Below, piece after piece: positions 56,817-64,000 of a DNA stretch of 64,000 nt. The notes beneath the pieces were generated by a model. That model made no database searches and had not been told where the DNA came from. It saw only the letters and a program-made list of their open reading frames with translations. Position 1 is the stretch's first letter, and every line of letters starts with the position of its first letter. Location: the IMG/VR virus record IMGVR_UViG_3300023184_000039, positions 1-64,000 of that record, one strand, 5' to 3'. A program made the translations under genes and the position numbers. The DNA comes from a virus.

Positions 56817-57344
56817 CTAATTGTCCTTCCTTAGAGAATCAAGTATCGTCCAATCTACTTTCTCCAGCGCCGACAAATTCACTTTTGGCCAATCAATTAG
56901 ACTTGTACCCAAATATGTTTTTGCCATTTCTAGAAGTATCCATGCATCGCATTGGTCATCTGCCCCAGGGTTGCGAAATGTGATTCCGGTTTTTGCCGAT
57001 ATTGAAGATACAACCTCATTCTTTGAGGCGTTCCCTCTGCCTGTGGCAAATTTTGCTCGGCAGGTTGGGGGGATTTCAATGAACGGAATATTCATTTTGT
57101 AGAGAACCGTTCTCACAACTCCACCCAATTCACCAATTGAAAATGCTTGACCGCTGCGAGATGCAAAGGAGTAGCCCTCAATTATGACGGCATCAATTTT
57201 TTCCTCTGTTGCCATACTGGACACAACTGAAGATATTAGGTCAAGCCTCTTTACACCTTTTTCCGTAGTTGCAATTATCCCCATTTTGTTATCGCAGCAA
57301 AACCCAGTTGAGACAAGCGACAGGTCAAGGGCCAATAGATTCAC
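56817..57344 (-). CDS. ruvC: RuvC-like Holliday junction resolvase
   Basis: A 175-residue RNase H-fold protein. LLALDLSLVSTGF (Asp7), VIIEGYSFASRSG (Glu56) and PGADDQCDAWIL (Asp129/130 and Asp133) supply the acidic active site. It would resolve branched DNA before packaging. The start is GTG at 57344 with no clear ribosome-binding site, next to a strong hairpin in its leader (57367-57404). Confidence 0.85.
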   Translation of the reverse strand: MNLLALDLSLVSTGFCCDNKMGIIATTEKGVKRLDLISSVVSSMATEEKIDAVIIEGYSFASRSGQAFSIGELGGVVRTVLYKMNIPFIEIPPTCRAKFATGRGNASKNEVVSSISAKTGITFRNPGADDQCDAWILLEMAKTYLGTSLIDWPKVNLSALEKVDWTILDSLRKDN

Positions 57345-57366
57345 AATCAGAGTCTAATGGAATAGA

Positions 57367-57404
57367 CGCAAAAGCCGAGTGAGTCTCCCCACCCGACTTT
57401 TGCG
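57367..57404. other. Long hairpin upstream of ruvC
   Basis: CGCAAAAG-C-CGAGTG (57367-57381) pairs with CACCCG-A-CTTTTGCG (57390-57404), a roughly 14-pair stem with one mismatch, one wobble and a short loop. No T-run follows on the leftward strand. It may be a leader structure that controls ruvC or a processing site; it is not a typical terminator. Confidence 0.55.
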
Positions 57405-57405
57405 C

Positions 57406-57422
57406 CTATAACGGTCCTAAGG
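57406..57422 (+). other. 17-base match to 23S rRNA / I-CeuI site core
   Basis: CTATAACGGTCCTAAGG is identical to a highly conserved stretch of bacterial 23S rRNA (helix 69 region), which forms most of the recognition sequence of the homing endonuclease I-CeuI. The match stops at GG (next bases ATTATAAG rather than TAGCGA). It lies in the 140-base gap between ruvC and an HNH gene. Confidence 0.65.
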
Positions 57423-57484
57423 ATTATAAGTGTACCTTTAGTGAAAAACATAATAAAGCAAGTATTCAAAATACTAGAGATATA

Positions 57485-57790
57485 TCACTGTTCCCAACCA
57501 TGCTTCGCTAATCCCAAATCAAAAGCAAGTTGTGGGTAGTTTCCGATGCGTGTATGGCATTTTCTGCACACGGCAATAACATTCTCTTCGTCCAGAATTG
57601 AGCCACCCTGTGAGCGTCGCTTGAGTTCGTGTACATCGCGTGATGGTTGTTGCACATAGGTGACAAGACCATCGTGTTTGGCAAACACAGGACAGGCAAC
57701 GCAGTAAGGAAACCTTTCCAGAATGTCCTTTACGAAAGGTCTACGCAATTCGTACTCTGCTTCTTTTTTTGCGCTTCTTTTTCTAATCAC
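57485..57790 (-). CDS. HNH endonuclease
   Basis: A 101-residue protein. CVAC (residues about 30-33) and CRKCH form zinc-binding pairs. DVHELKRRSQGGSILDEENVIAVCRKCHTRIGNYP has the HNH order (His of DVHE, Asn of ENV, His of CHTR). It is free-standing, not inside an intron. It may aid terminase-dependent packaging or act as a homing endonuclease. The 3' side holds the I-CeuI-like site. Confidence 0.85.
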   Translation of the reverse strand: MIRKRSAKKEAEYELRRPFVKDILERFPYCVACPVFAKHDGLVTYVQQPSRDVHELKRRSQGGSILDEENVIAVCRKCHTRIGNYPQLAFDLGLAKHGWEQ

Positions 57791-58290
57791 GAGAGGGTCA
57801 TTGATATTTTATCAAAATCCCATTTTTTCTCAAGAGCAGCCCAAAGTGCTTTGTCAATTGGAGTTTCTTCTAAGTCGTATTCTCGCATCAGAACTTTATG
57901 CTCATGGATTGCGCGACGATAGAAATTCACTTCGTCCCAACCGTCGCTTTCGGTGGCTACTCCACTCTCAATCATTTTTGTTACATCGTCAAGTCGACGC
58001 TCAACATGAAACTTGAATCTGTCAATTTTGCTCGCCCTGTTTGCATAGGCCGCTGATGACCTCATTGCCAGACCATCGCCATCACCACCGAGAGATGTGT
58101 AGCGGTCGTGTTCAATCTTTTCTTCTTCTTTTATTTGCCTAATTTGCAACTCTAGGTTTTCAGCAAGGGCCACTAGTGCTTCTTGCCATCGACTCCAGTT
58201 TTGCTCTTCAAGCAGTGTTTCTTTTTGTGACGGGGAGAGTTTGTTCTTGACTTCCTCTGCAACCATTTTTGCAAATGTTTCGTTTATCAT
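57787..58290 (-). CDS. Hypothetical helical protein
   Basis: A 167-residue charged helical protein: an N-terminal EEVKNKLSPSQKETLLEEQNWSRWQEALVALAENLELQIRQIKEEE, then a Gly-rich loop GGDGDGLAMRSSAAYANRASKIDRFKFHVERRLDDVTKMIES. It is typical in length and place of an actinophage recombination-operon protein with unknown role. It overlaps the HNH gene by 4 bases. Confidence 0.6.
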   Translation of the reverse strand: MINETFAKMVAEEVKNKLSPSQKETLLEEQNWSRWQEALVALAENLELQIRQIKEEEKIEHDRYTSLGGDGDGLAMRSSAAYANRASKIDRFKFHVERRLDDVTKMIESGVATESDGWDEVNFYRRAIHEHKVLMREYDLEETPIDKALWAALEKKWDFDKISMTLS

Positions 58291-58301
58291 CTTAATTTCC
58301 T

Positions 58302-59096
58302 TTATTTATTGAATGCCGGACAGATGGTTTTAAATGAGCACCAAGGACAAAGTTTCGTCACTGTTGTTGGGAAATCAACAGTTTGGCAAGCAGAGAGAAT
58401 CTCTCCATAAACTTTTTCTATGTCTGCAATTATTGCATCAATATCTTTTTGCTTTGGTCGCTGAGTGAACTTGACGGCCTCCTTTAGATAGAGAAGTTCC
58501 AATTCTTCAATTGGTTTATCTATCTGCTGTTGTAGCAAAATCCCATAAATAGAAAGTTGGTACCACTTGTCTTTTAGCCATGCTGGATTACGTGGACTTT
58601 TCCCAGTTTTGTAATCGCTGATTTTCATTGCCCCACCATCGGTCAATGAATATCTGTCAACAAAACCCTTTACTGGAACATTTGCTCCGATAATCCCATT
58701 GACCTCATTTTCCACACCAGACGGTGTGATGGTTTGAGGGTTCTCAAGAACCCAAAGGTTCTCAACGCACCACCAAGAGTTCCACCTGAATTGCCGTACC
58801 TGGTCATCCTTTGGGAGAATGTTTCTTACTTGTTCTTCCCAGTTTGATTTAGTCCAAACAAACGATGAGATTGATTTTGCATTTATGAGGTTTCTTTCCT
58901 CAATGGGTCGTTTGTACAAATGCTCTAAAATTTCATGCACAAAAGAACCCATGAGGAGAGCCTCTGATGTTCCCTCTGGGATTTTATCAAGCCTGCTGAA
59001 CTTGTATTTAAGTCTGCATTGCTTCCATGTTGAAATGGAAGATGCAGACAAATACGGTGGAGGTGTTATCGGCTCACTTTGTTGTTGTAGCACCAT
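58302..59096 (-). CDS. Cas4/RecB-family PD-(D/E)XK exonuclease
   Basis: A 264-residue protein. SASSISTWKQCRLKYKFSRLDKIPEG, GSFVHEILEHLY (His of motif I), KGFVDRY (Asp), KISDYKTGKSP (D-x-K) and YQLSIYGILLQQQ (QLxxY) are the RecB-nuclease motifs in order. CPWCSFKTICPAF at the C-terminus plus CRLKYK near the N-terminus suggests a Cas4/AddB-type iron-sulfur cluster. It would resect DNA ends for the Rad52-like protein encoded upstream. Confidence 0.85.
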   Translation of the reverse strand: MVLQQQSEPITPPPYLSASSISTWKQCRLKYKFSRLDKIPEGTSEALLMGSFVHEILEHLYKRPIEERNLINAKSISSFVWTKSNWEEQVRNILPKDDQVRQFRWNSWWCVENLWVLENPQTITPSGVENEVNGIIGANVPVKGFVDRYSLTDGGAMKISDYKTGKSPRNPAWLKDKWYQLSIYGILLQQQIDKPIEELELLYLKEAVKFTQRPKQKDIDAIIADIEKVYGEILSACQTVDFPTTVTKLCPWCSFKTICPAFNK

Positions 59097-59712
59097 TAAA
59101 GGACAACCTTACTGCTTCAGAGTGAAGTGCTGTAAGCATTTCCACAGGGGCGTCGGTTGCTTTTCTTGGCTTGGGCAAGGTTCCTGCAATTTCAATCCAC
59201 TTGCTGTTCAATTGCGATTTCTGTTCATCGCTGAATGTCTTGCTGATTGAGACAATGTTGTTGAATGCGGCATTTGCTTCTTGCGATGCAACTGGGGCAT
59301 CCATGATTTGTTCAATTTCCATTGCATCGTCTGAACGTGCAAGGTACAAACCAACACCGAGTGTCTGCACTGCTTTTTTAAGAGCATCAGATACGGCACC
59401 TTTGACTTCGTCACCGTAGTCAACGGCAAGACCAGTTGCTTTAATTCGTTTGATTTTCTGTCCACCGACACCATCTCGACTGACTTCTTTTCCGTCAATC
59501 ATGGCGGCAACGGTTACATGGGCAACGATTGAATCGCCAATTTCGGTGTAACCCTTAATTGAGAACGACCAGTTTTCAACACCAAGAACTTTGTTCATGC
59601 GATTGATGACTTCGCTCACTGGAATATAGGTGAGGTTTGTTCCACCCTTGTTGAGGGTGCGCTCCATCTCTTGTGGAAACTGCTCTGTTAATTGTGGGTA
59701 TAGTTCATTCAC
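59074..59712 (-). CDS. Rad52/Rad22-like single-strand annealing protein
   Basis: A 212-residue protein. GGTNLTYIPVSEVINRMNKVLGVENWSFSIKGY, DSIVAHVTVAAMIDG and SRDGVGGQKIKRIKATGLAVDYGDEVKGAVSDALKKAVQTLGVGLYL follow the Rad52-type annealing core, with the K..A.SDALK.A...LG pattern very clear. It would anneal complementary strands resected by the adjacent RecB-like exonuclease, which it overlaps by 23 bases. Confidence 0.82.
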   Translation of the reverse strand: MNELYPQLTEQFPQEMERTLNKGGTNLTYIPVSEVINRMNKVLGVENWSFSIKGYTEIGDSIVAHVTVAAMIDGKEVSRDGVGGQKIKRIKATGLAVDYGDEVKGAVSDALKKAVQTLGVGLYLARSDDAMEIEQIMDAPVASQEANAAFNNIVSISKTFSDEQKSQLNSKWIEIAGTLPKPRKATDAPVEMLTALHSEAVRLSFNGATTTK

Positions 59713-60205
59713 TTTCGGTTCCTCCCTTTCGGACGATGATGCTTACTTTTGTTTCTCCTGCAATGCAATAATTATCAGCATTGAGACCTAATTTGCTAAG
59801 TTCGCCAACCTTCCAATAAGAGGGTTGGACGTAGTTGAGCAACTGTGTGATTAGGTCGTGTTGATTAACCATGACCTCACCAGTGTCCATGTCAATGGCT
59901 CGTTGCATAAGTTTTTCAGCAACAACATTGGCTAGGTCTTTATGTTGCCAGCCAGTTCTTTTTGTGTTGTACGACTTTTCAACCTCGCCGTTTTGGAGCA
60001 TGATGTTTGATGCTTCACCCATAACTTGTCCAACCCCAAAGGCGAATGATTCATAGACAACTCGCATTTCAGACTTGACTAGGTTTAGGTCTAGAAGCAG
60101 GCCGCATGCCTCTTCTACCGACGGAGAAGATTCTACATAGGTATCAAATTCGCGTTGAAGTTCTAATAGGGTTTGATGTAAACCTGTAATTCTGTCTTTT
60201 AACAT
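59705..60205 (-). CDS. Conserved hypothetical phage protein
   Basis: A 166-residue protein. Helical N-terminus (RITGLHQTLLELQREFDTYV), central basic part (KSYNTKRTGWQHKDLANVVAEKLMQRAID), and C-terminal YWKVGELSKLGLNADNYCIAGETKVSIIVRKGG. Homologues by pattern lie beside recombination genes in other actinophages. Function unknown. It overlaps the Rad52-like start by 8 bases. Confidence 0.6.
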   Translation of the reverse strand: MLKDRITGLHQTLLELQREFDTYVESSPSVEEACGLLLDLNLVKSEMRVVYESFAFGVGQVMGEASNIMLQNGEVEKSYNTKRTGWQHKDLANVVAEKLMQRAIDMDTGEVMVNQHDLITQLLNYVQPSYWKVGELSKLGLNADNYCIAGETKVSIIVRKGGTESE

Positions 60206-60237
60206 ACGACCTCTTCTAGTATGGTTTTGTAACTTGC

Positions 60238-61542
60238 CTAGCAGACGATACTAACTCTTTTCCTCTGAGGCAACCCCAAGCCTGCCAAATGTGTAAAAGC
60301 TCCAGTGGCAGAGTCAACTTGGTCATCGTGGTCAGCAGCCTCCGGAAAAGATGACAATTCGTCCATCCACCCCGTTAGCCATGCACCCCTTAGTATGCGA
60401 ACATTGCCATTCGCCACGGCTGCGGCAAATGGTCGTGCACGGGTGAGTTTATCGCCAGTTGACCTCATTCCACCAAAGTCATACCCAGCAAGGATATAGC
60501 GAGCATACTGGTCAATTAATGCCTTGCCAGACGACCCTGGTTCTTGCTCCATTCTGATTGGCACTGCCTTCCCGTCCTCGTAGGCAGTCTGGGAGATGAG
60601 TTGCTCAACCTTTTCAGCCTTGACCCGTGCTCGTTTGACATCGAGAACATAGGCTACCCCTTGGTCAAATAACATAAGGGTTCCAACGGTCCAGTCGGGA
60701 TTAGGGTTGGATGAGGATGGCTCGGTTGCCGCAAGGTCCCAGAAGCGAACGGTTCTAGCCGAGGATGTAATTGGTGGAAGTTCGTGTGCATCAATGATAA
60801 TCATGGATGTTCGGTCAAATAGGCTACCGAGGGTAGTTGCCCACCAGTCGCCTTCCTCAAGTCGGCGCCTTTCAACTGGGTCAAGTGCAGAAAGTGCTTG
60901 TCGGTACGATGCGGCATCAATTCCAGGGTTGTCTGTCAGTTTTGATGGTACAAAAATCCGGTTCTCCTGAACCCCCTCAACGATGAATCTCTGCCTAACC
61001 CAATTGGGCGCTGGGTTTGAGGCGCATCGCATTCTTAGTGGAACCTGAGAAAGTGGTCCACCTGCTGGACGACGGAGACGAGAAAACAGGTATCTGTAGT
61101 CAGACTCCCGAATTTCGGTTACCTCATCCATTCCTATGAACTGAAATTCCGAACCTTTATATCGGAGGTAGTCCCCAGCATTATTGAGGTATCCGAAAGA
61201 GATTCTTGCCCCAGACGGGAATGTTGCAATGAAACTATTGTTATTCCAATGGATGTCATCGTAGTTTGAAATCCAACTTTTGAATCTGTCCATCAAGGCT
61301 CCAGGGAGCGACAAGTCGGCGAATGTTCGACGAAAAAGAATTGCCGAATAATTTGGAACATCAACATACTGGAGTGCGGCCATGAGCAGTGCACTTGATT
61401 TACCACCACCAGCAGCACCTCCGAAAAGCGCCTCTAATGCATAACACCTTAGAAACACGCGCTGATTAAGCGATGCTTCTTCTGGGCAAAACGGCGGGGC
61501 CTTCGGTTCCAGATATTCTAGAATTTTTTCCCAGTCGGCCAT
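60238..61542 (-). CDS. terL: Terminase large subunit
   Basis: A 434-residue protein. Walker A FGGAAGGGKSS (40-50), Walker B FQFIGMDE (133-140), then the RNase H nuclease with VRFWDLAATEP (Asp269), the EQEPGSSGK segment and HDDQVDS near residue 405. It powers DNA packaging and cuts concatemers. No small terminase can be recognised next to it. The gene runs leftward while the portal runs rightward, so the head module is split across divergent promoters. Confidence 0.92.
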   Translation of the reverse strand: MADWEKILEYLEPKAPPFCPEEASLNQRVFLRCYALEALFGGAAGGGKSSALLMAALQYVDVPNYSAILFRRTFADLSLPGALMDRFKSWISNYDDIHWNNNSFIATFPSGARISFGYLNNAGDYLRYKGSEFQFIGMDEVTEIRESDYRYLFSRLRRPAGGPLSQVPLRMRCASNPAPNWVRQRFIVEGVQENRIFVPSKLTDNPGIDAASYRQALSALDPVERRRLEEGDWWATTLGSLFDRTSMIIIDAHELPPITSSARTVRFWDLAATEPSSSNPNPDWTVGTLMLFDQGVAYVLDVKRARVKAEKVEQLISQTAYEDGKAVPIRMEQEPGSSGKALIDQYARYILAGYDFGGMRSTGDKLTRARPFAAAVANGNVRILRGAWLTGWMDELSSFPEAADHDDQVDSATGAFTHLAGLGLPQRKRVSIVC

Positions 61543-61609
61543 TATCGCTCCAGTTGAATGTGTTGTTCTAGATTAGACAATATAAATGAACTACAGTGGA
61601 GGAAGCACC

Positions 61610-61792
61610 ATGAAACATATTTTTACCAAACTCAGAGAGTTTTTTACAAATCGCCGTTATGTGGCTAATTTATTAATGATTTCATTTATACTGTTTACGG
61701 CGATAGGTGCTGGTCTCGTATTCCCTCCAGCAGGTTTTATCGTTGCAGGCATCACATGTGGGATTCTCGGATATTTGTTAGGTCTTGAATAA
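61610..61792 (+). CDS. Small two-helix membrane protein
   Basis: 60 residues from the ATG at 61610, with GGAGGAAGCACC in front (an in-frame ATG at 61586 has no such site). A basic start (KHIFTKLREFFTNRR) is followed by two transmembrane helices (about 19-36 and 39-58). It is encoded 2 bases before the portal gene, so it is co-expressed with head genes. Role unknown. Confidence 0.6.
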   Translation: MKHIFTKLREFFTNRRYVANLLMISFILFTAIGAGLVFPPAGFIVAGITCGILGYLLGLE

Positions 61793-61794
61793 TT

Positions 61795-63819
61795 ATGGCA
61801 TGGAACACAACTAATAATAAATCTCTTAATCCAAATAGCGTCAAATCGCTTATTGGTCCAGGAGCCCCCGTTTCCGGAAACCCAGGTTTAACAACTGGTC
61901 ACGGGTACAAGGACTCATGGGATATTGAGCGAGCCTACAAAGAAGGCATGCAGAGGGTCACATGGGTTGCTAGATGTATTGATGTCATTGCAGGAAACCA
62001 AGCGCGCCTGCCAATCATTTTGCGAAAGGATAACTCCCCAGATGGAGAAATCGTTACTGGTAGCAAAGCAAAGAAATCAAGCCTCTTAGAAGTACTAAAC
62101 ACCAAATCAAACATTGGTGAAAATTCTTTTATATTTAGGTACAGGCTTTCCGCACAGTTGCTTCTTGGAACCCGTGGCGTATTTATTGAAAAGGTACGCG
62201 GACGTGATGGGAGCATCGTCGGGTTGAACCTTCTGCCACCACAGCACACTGCACCAATTCCTGATGTTAAAAAATTTGTTTCTGGCTACGAAGTTACTAT
62301 GCCAACTGGCGAAATAGTAGTTATGAAACCAGAAGATGTTTGCTGGATTCGACGCCCACACCCACTTGACCCATATCTTTCACTAACACCAATGGAGTCT
62401 GCTGGTGTTGCTATTGAAATTGAGAATTTTGCAAAATTATATAATAGAAACTTTTTAATGAACGACGGAAGACCCGGTGGAATACTTGTTGTCAAGGGCG
62501 AAATTGCCGACGACGATAAAGAAGAATTAAGAAATAGATTTAGAGGAAACCTGTCTCGCGCAGGATTGACGACAGTACTGTCTGCTGATGATGGTGCCGA
62601 ATACGTTGATACGAGTTCGTCTCCTAGGGATGCTGCGTATATTCAAATGCGACAGATTACCAAAGAGGAAATTCTTGCATCGTTTGGTGTTCCAGAAACA
62701 GTAATTGGCAATGCATCTGGAAGAACATTTAGTAATGCATCAGAGGAGATTCGGGTGTTTTGGATGGAGACAATGCTTCCCCATCTTGAGCCACTTGCCC
62801 GAGCACTTGATGAATTGGACGAAGAGAATTATGTTGATTTTGATTTGTCCGAAGTTCCAGTCCTTCAGTTGTACAAGCAAGAACGAGAAAGATACCTTAA
62901 AGATGAATTGTCGCAGGGTTTGATTTCCGTTAATGAGTACAGAATTTCAAGCGGAAGAAAAGAAGTTGATGCTGACCTTGCTGACTCACTTCTAATGAAT
63001 CCAAACTTGACACCGATTGCAAATACGAAAAAGAAAATGGAAGAACCACCAGTGATGGCGCCAGGGGCACCAGGGGCACCAGGCGCACCAGGTGAACCAC
63101 CACCACCGGGGATGGAAGGTATGCCACCAAGCGAACCACCACCATCGGGTCTAGACCCAAATACAATGGCTGGCGCTCTTGCTGCTGCATCCGCAGGTGG
63201 ACCACCAGCAGATGCTGGATTTCCGGCAAGTGCCCCACCACCGCCAATCGGTGTAACGGCAAATGCTATGGCCCCAGTCCCCGCAGGAGCCGCCTCAGCA
63301 GACACGATGCTTGCCTACAAGACAGAAGAAATGAACAATGCCCTAGAGCGATGGACGCAAATTCTTGACCGTTCGCTAGAGCGAGTTCTTGAGCGCCAAC
63401 AACGAGTCGTTTTGGAAAAAGCTGGTGGTGCAAAATCCAAGAAGGCACTATATGCAGGAACCATGCAGCCAGATTCCATCTACGGTATTGACATTTGGGA
63501 AAAACAAATGGACGAGGACATCAAGCCAGTTGTGACGGCAATAATTAGGGATTCTGCAGAAATGAATAGCCTTGAAATTTCGTCAATGGAGATATTTGAA
63601 AAAGCCACACGTCATATGAACAGAATCAAAATAGTCAATCACAACATTGGCGAGCAGATAAAGTCGGCAATATCAGATTCCCTGAATGTCGCTGGGGAAG
63701 AACCAAGACACGAATTTCTTCGCAATGAACTAGTGCAAGTTTATACAAATGCACTTGGGAAAATTCGCTATCAGGTCGCATCTGATGAGGCTCGTCGTGC
63801 TTGGGAGAACAGTTTTTAA
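61795..63819 (+). CDS. Portal protein (HK97-like) with Gly/Pro-rich segment
   Basis: A 674-residue protein. Residues 30-390 are the HK97-type portal core: VTWVARCIDVIAGNQARLPIILR, LLLGTRGVFIEKVRG, LPPQHTAPIPD, LTPMESAGVAIEIENFAKLYNRNFLMNDGRPGGILVV, EEILASFGVPETVIGNASGRTFSNASEEIRVFW. About 410-500 is Pro/Gly/Ala-rich including a (GAP)n run. The last 150 residues are helical (ALERWTQILDRSLERVLERQQ...) as in portal C-terminal extensions. It forms the ring through which DNA enters. Confidence 0.9.
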   Translation: MAWNTTNNKSLNPNSVKSLIGPGAPVSGNPGLTTGHGYKDSWDIERAYKEGMQRVTWVARCIDVIAGNQARLPIILRKDNSPDGEIVTGSKAKKSSLLEVLNTKSNIGENSFIFRYRLSAQLLLGTRGVFIEKVRGRDGSIVGLNLLPPQHTAPIPDVKKFVSGYEVTMPTGEIVVMKPEDVCWIRRPHPLDPYLSLTPMESAGVAIEIENFAKLYNRNFLMNDGRPGGILVVKGEIADDDKEELRNRFRGNLSRAGLTTVLSADDGAEYVDTSSSPRDAAYIQMRQITKEEILASFGVPETVIGNASGRTFSNASEEIRVFWMETMLPHLEPLARALDELDEENYVDFDLSEVPVLQLYKQERERYLKDELSQGLISVNEYRISSGRKEVDADLADSLLMNPNLTPIANTKKKMEEPPVMAPGAPGAPGAPGEPPPPGMEGMPPSEPPPSGLDPNTMAGALAAASAGGPPADAGFPASAPPPPIGVTANAMAPVPAGAASADTMLAYKTEEMNNALERWTQILDRSLERVLERQQRVVLEKAGGAKSKKALYAGTMQPDSIYGIDIWEKQMDEDIKPVVTAIIRDSAEMNSLEISSMEIFEKATRHMNRIKIVNHNIGEQIKSAISDSLNVAGEEPRHEFLRNELVQVYTNALGKIRYQVASDEARRAWENSF

Positions 63820-63924
63820 TTTCAGTATTTAGATATAGTGAAATGAGCCCGTAAAAGGCATTAGTTGCACTGAAGGCAAGTAAAACTGGATTACTATTTA
63901 TATCAATCCTAACGATTGGTCTTT

Positions 63925-64000
63925 ATGAATAGTGATTTTAAATTCAAATCAAACCCTGGCGTTGTCAACATTGACGAAGCACAGGGCATTGTTGAATGTT
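63925..64000 (+). CDS. Prohead protease, N-terminal fragment (cut by window edge)
   Basis: Starting ATG 63925, the frame reads MNSDFKFKSNPGVVNID followed by EAQGIVEC. The pattern E-A-x-G-I-V-E is the beginning of HK97-type prohead proteases (S78), and this is the expected gene after the portal. No strong ribosome-binding site is seen. Only 25 codons are visible. Confidence 0.55.
   Translation, partial: MNSDFKFKSNPGVVNIDEAQGIVEC

Noticed and set aside
1-64000. Integrase or lysogeny module
   Set aside because: No tyrosine or serine recombinase or typical immunity repressor is visible. The tRNA-like element alone is not evidence for an attachment site.

Overview
The window is a fragment of a double-stranded DNA tailed phage with a contractile tail (myovirus). 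The sheath, tube, tape measure and J/W/V/D-type baseplate genes show this directly. The host is probably an actinobacterium: there is a WhiB-type regulator with four cysteines and a GVWAG turn, plus an r1t-type holin, a DUF2746-like membrane protein and several small zinc-ribbon proteins of actinophage type. The moderate GC content and the mix of dioxygenases and desaturases would suit a freshwater or marine actinobacterial host, but that is inference. No integrase, reverse transcriptase or CRISPR array is visible. The window begins and ends inside the genome: the prohead protease is cut at the right edge and the major capsid gene is not present.

Layout. 1-2.2 kb (+): compact operon of small early proteins (HTH/helicase-loader-like, ribbon-helix-helix, Zn ribbons) carrying a repeated TGACGGTGG element, followed by a tRNA-like sequence. 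2.4-7.1 kb (-): WhiB, a proteasome-beta-like Ntn hydrolase, a metallophosphoesterase, small Zn proteins, a DUF2746-like membrane protein and an M15 endolysin. 7.1-10.9 kb (-): a 1245-aa secreted, membrane-anchored beta-helix protein. 11.0-12.8 kb (+): a tail fibre followed by an FN3 protein with a Phe-Phe-Pro-Pro repeat. 13.4-28.5 kb (both strands): an accessory island of ten 2-oxoglutarate/Fe(II) dioxygenases, two membrane fatty-acid desaturases, an FkbM-like and a second methyltransferase-like protein, a DUF6065 protein, a glutathione-peroxidase-like protein, a truncated hydroxyacid-dehydrogenase-like protein and a sulfotransferase. 28.5-35.4 kb (-): a second, inverted copy of the FN3/FFPP protein and its fibre gene, then further fibres. 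35.5-53.97 kb (-): holin and the full tail/baseplate/tape-measure/chaperone/tube/sheath/connector module. 54.0-60.2 kb (-): ParB-PAPS reductase-ParB cassette, RuvC, HNH, Cas4/RecB-like nuclease and Rad52-like annealing protein. 60.2-61.5 kb (-): large terminase. 61.6-64.0 kb (+): small membrane protein, portal and the start of the prohead protease, divergent from the terminase.

How it fits together. Head genes run rightward from about 61.6 kb, while connector, tail and fibre genes run leftward from about 54 kb. The recombination/DNA-metabolism block and terminase lie between them. The dioxygenase island sits exactly between two convergent fibre + FN3/FFPP units with homologous 3' ends. The island is therefore flanked by inverted homologous sequences and lies next to the adhesion genes. 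The most unusual features are the ten divergent dioxygenases, the (F/H)FPP arrays they might act on, the proteasome-like protease, the 23S-rRNA/I-CeuI-like sequence beside an HNH gene, and the large phage-encoded surface protein.
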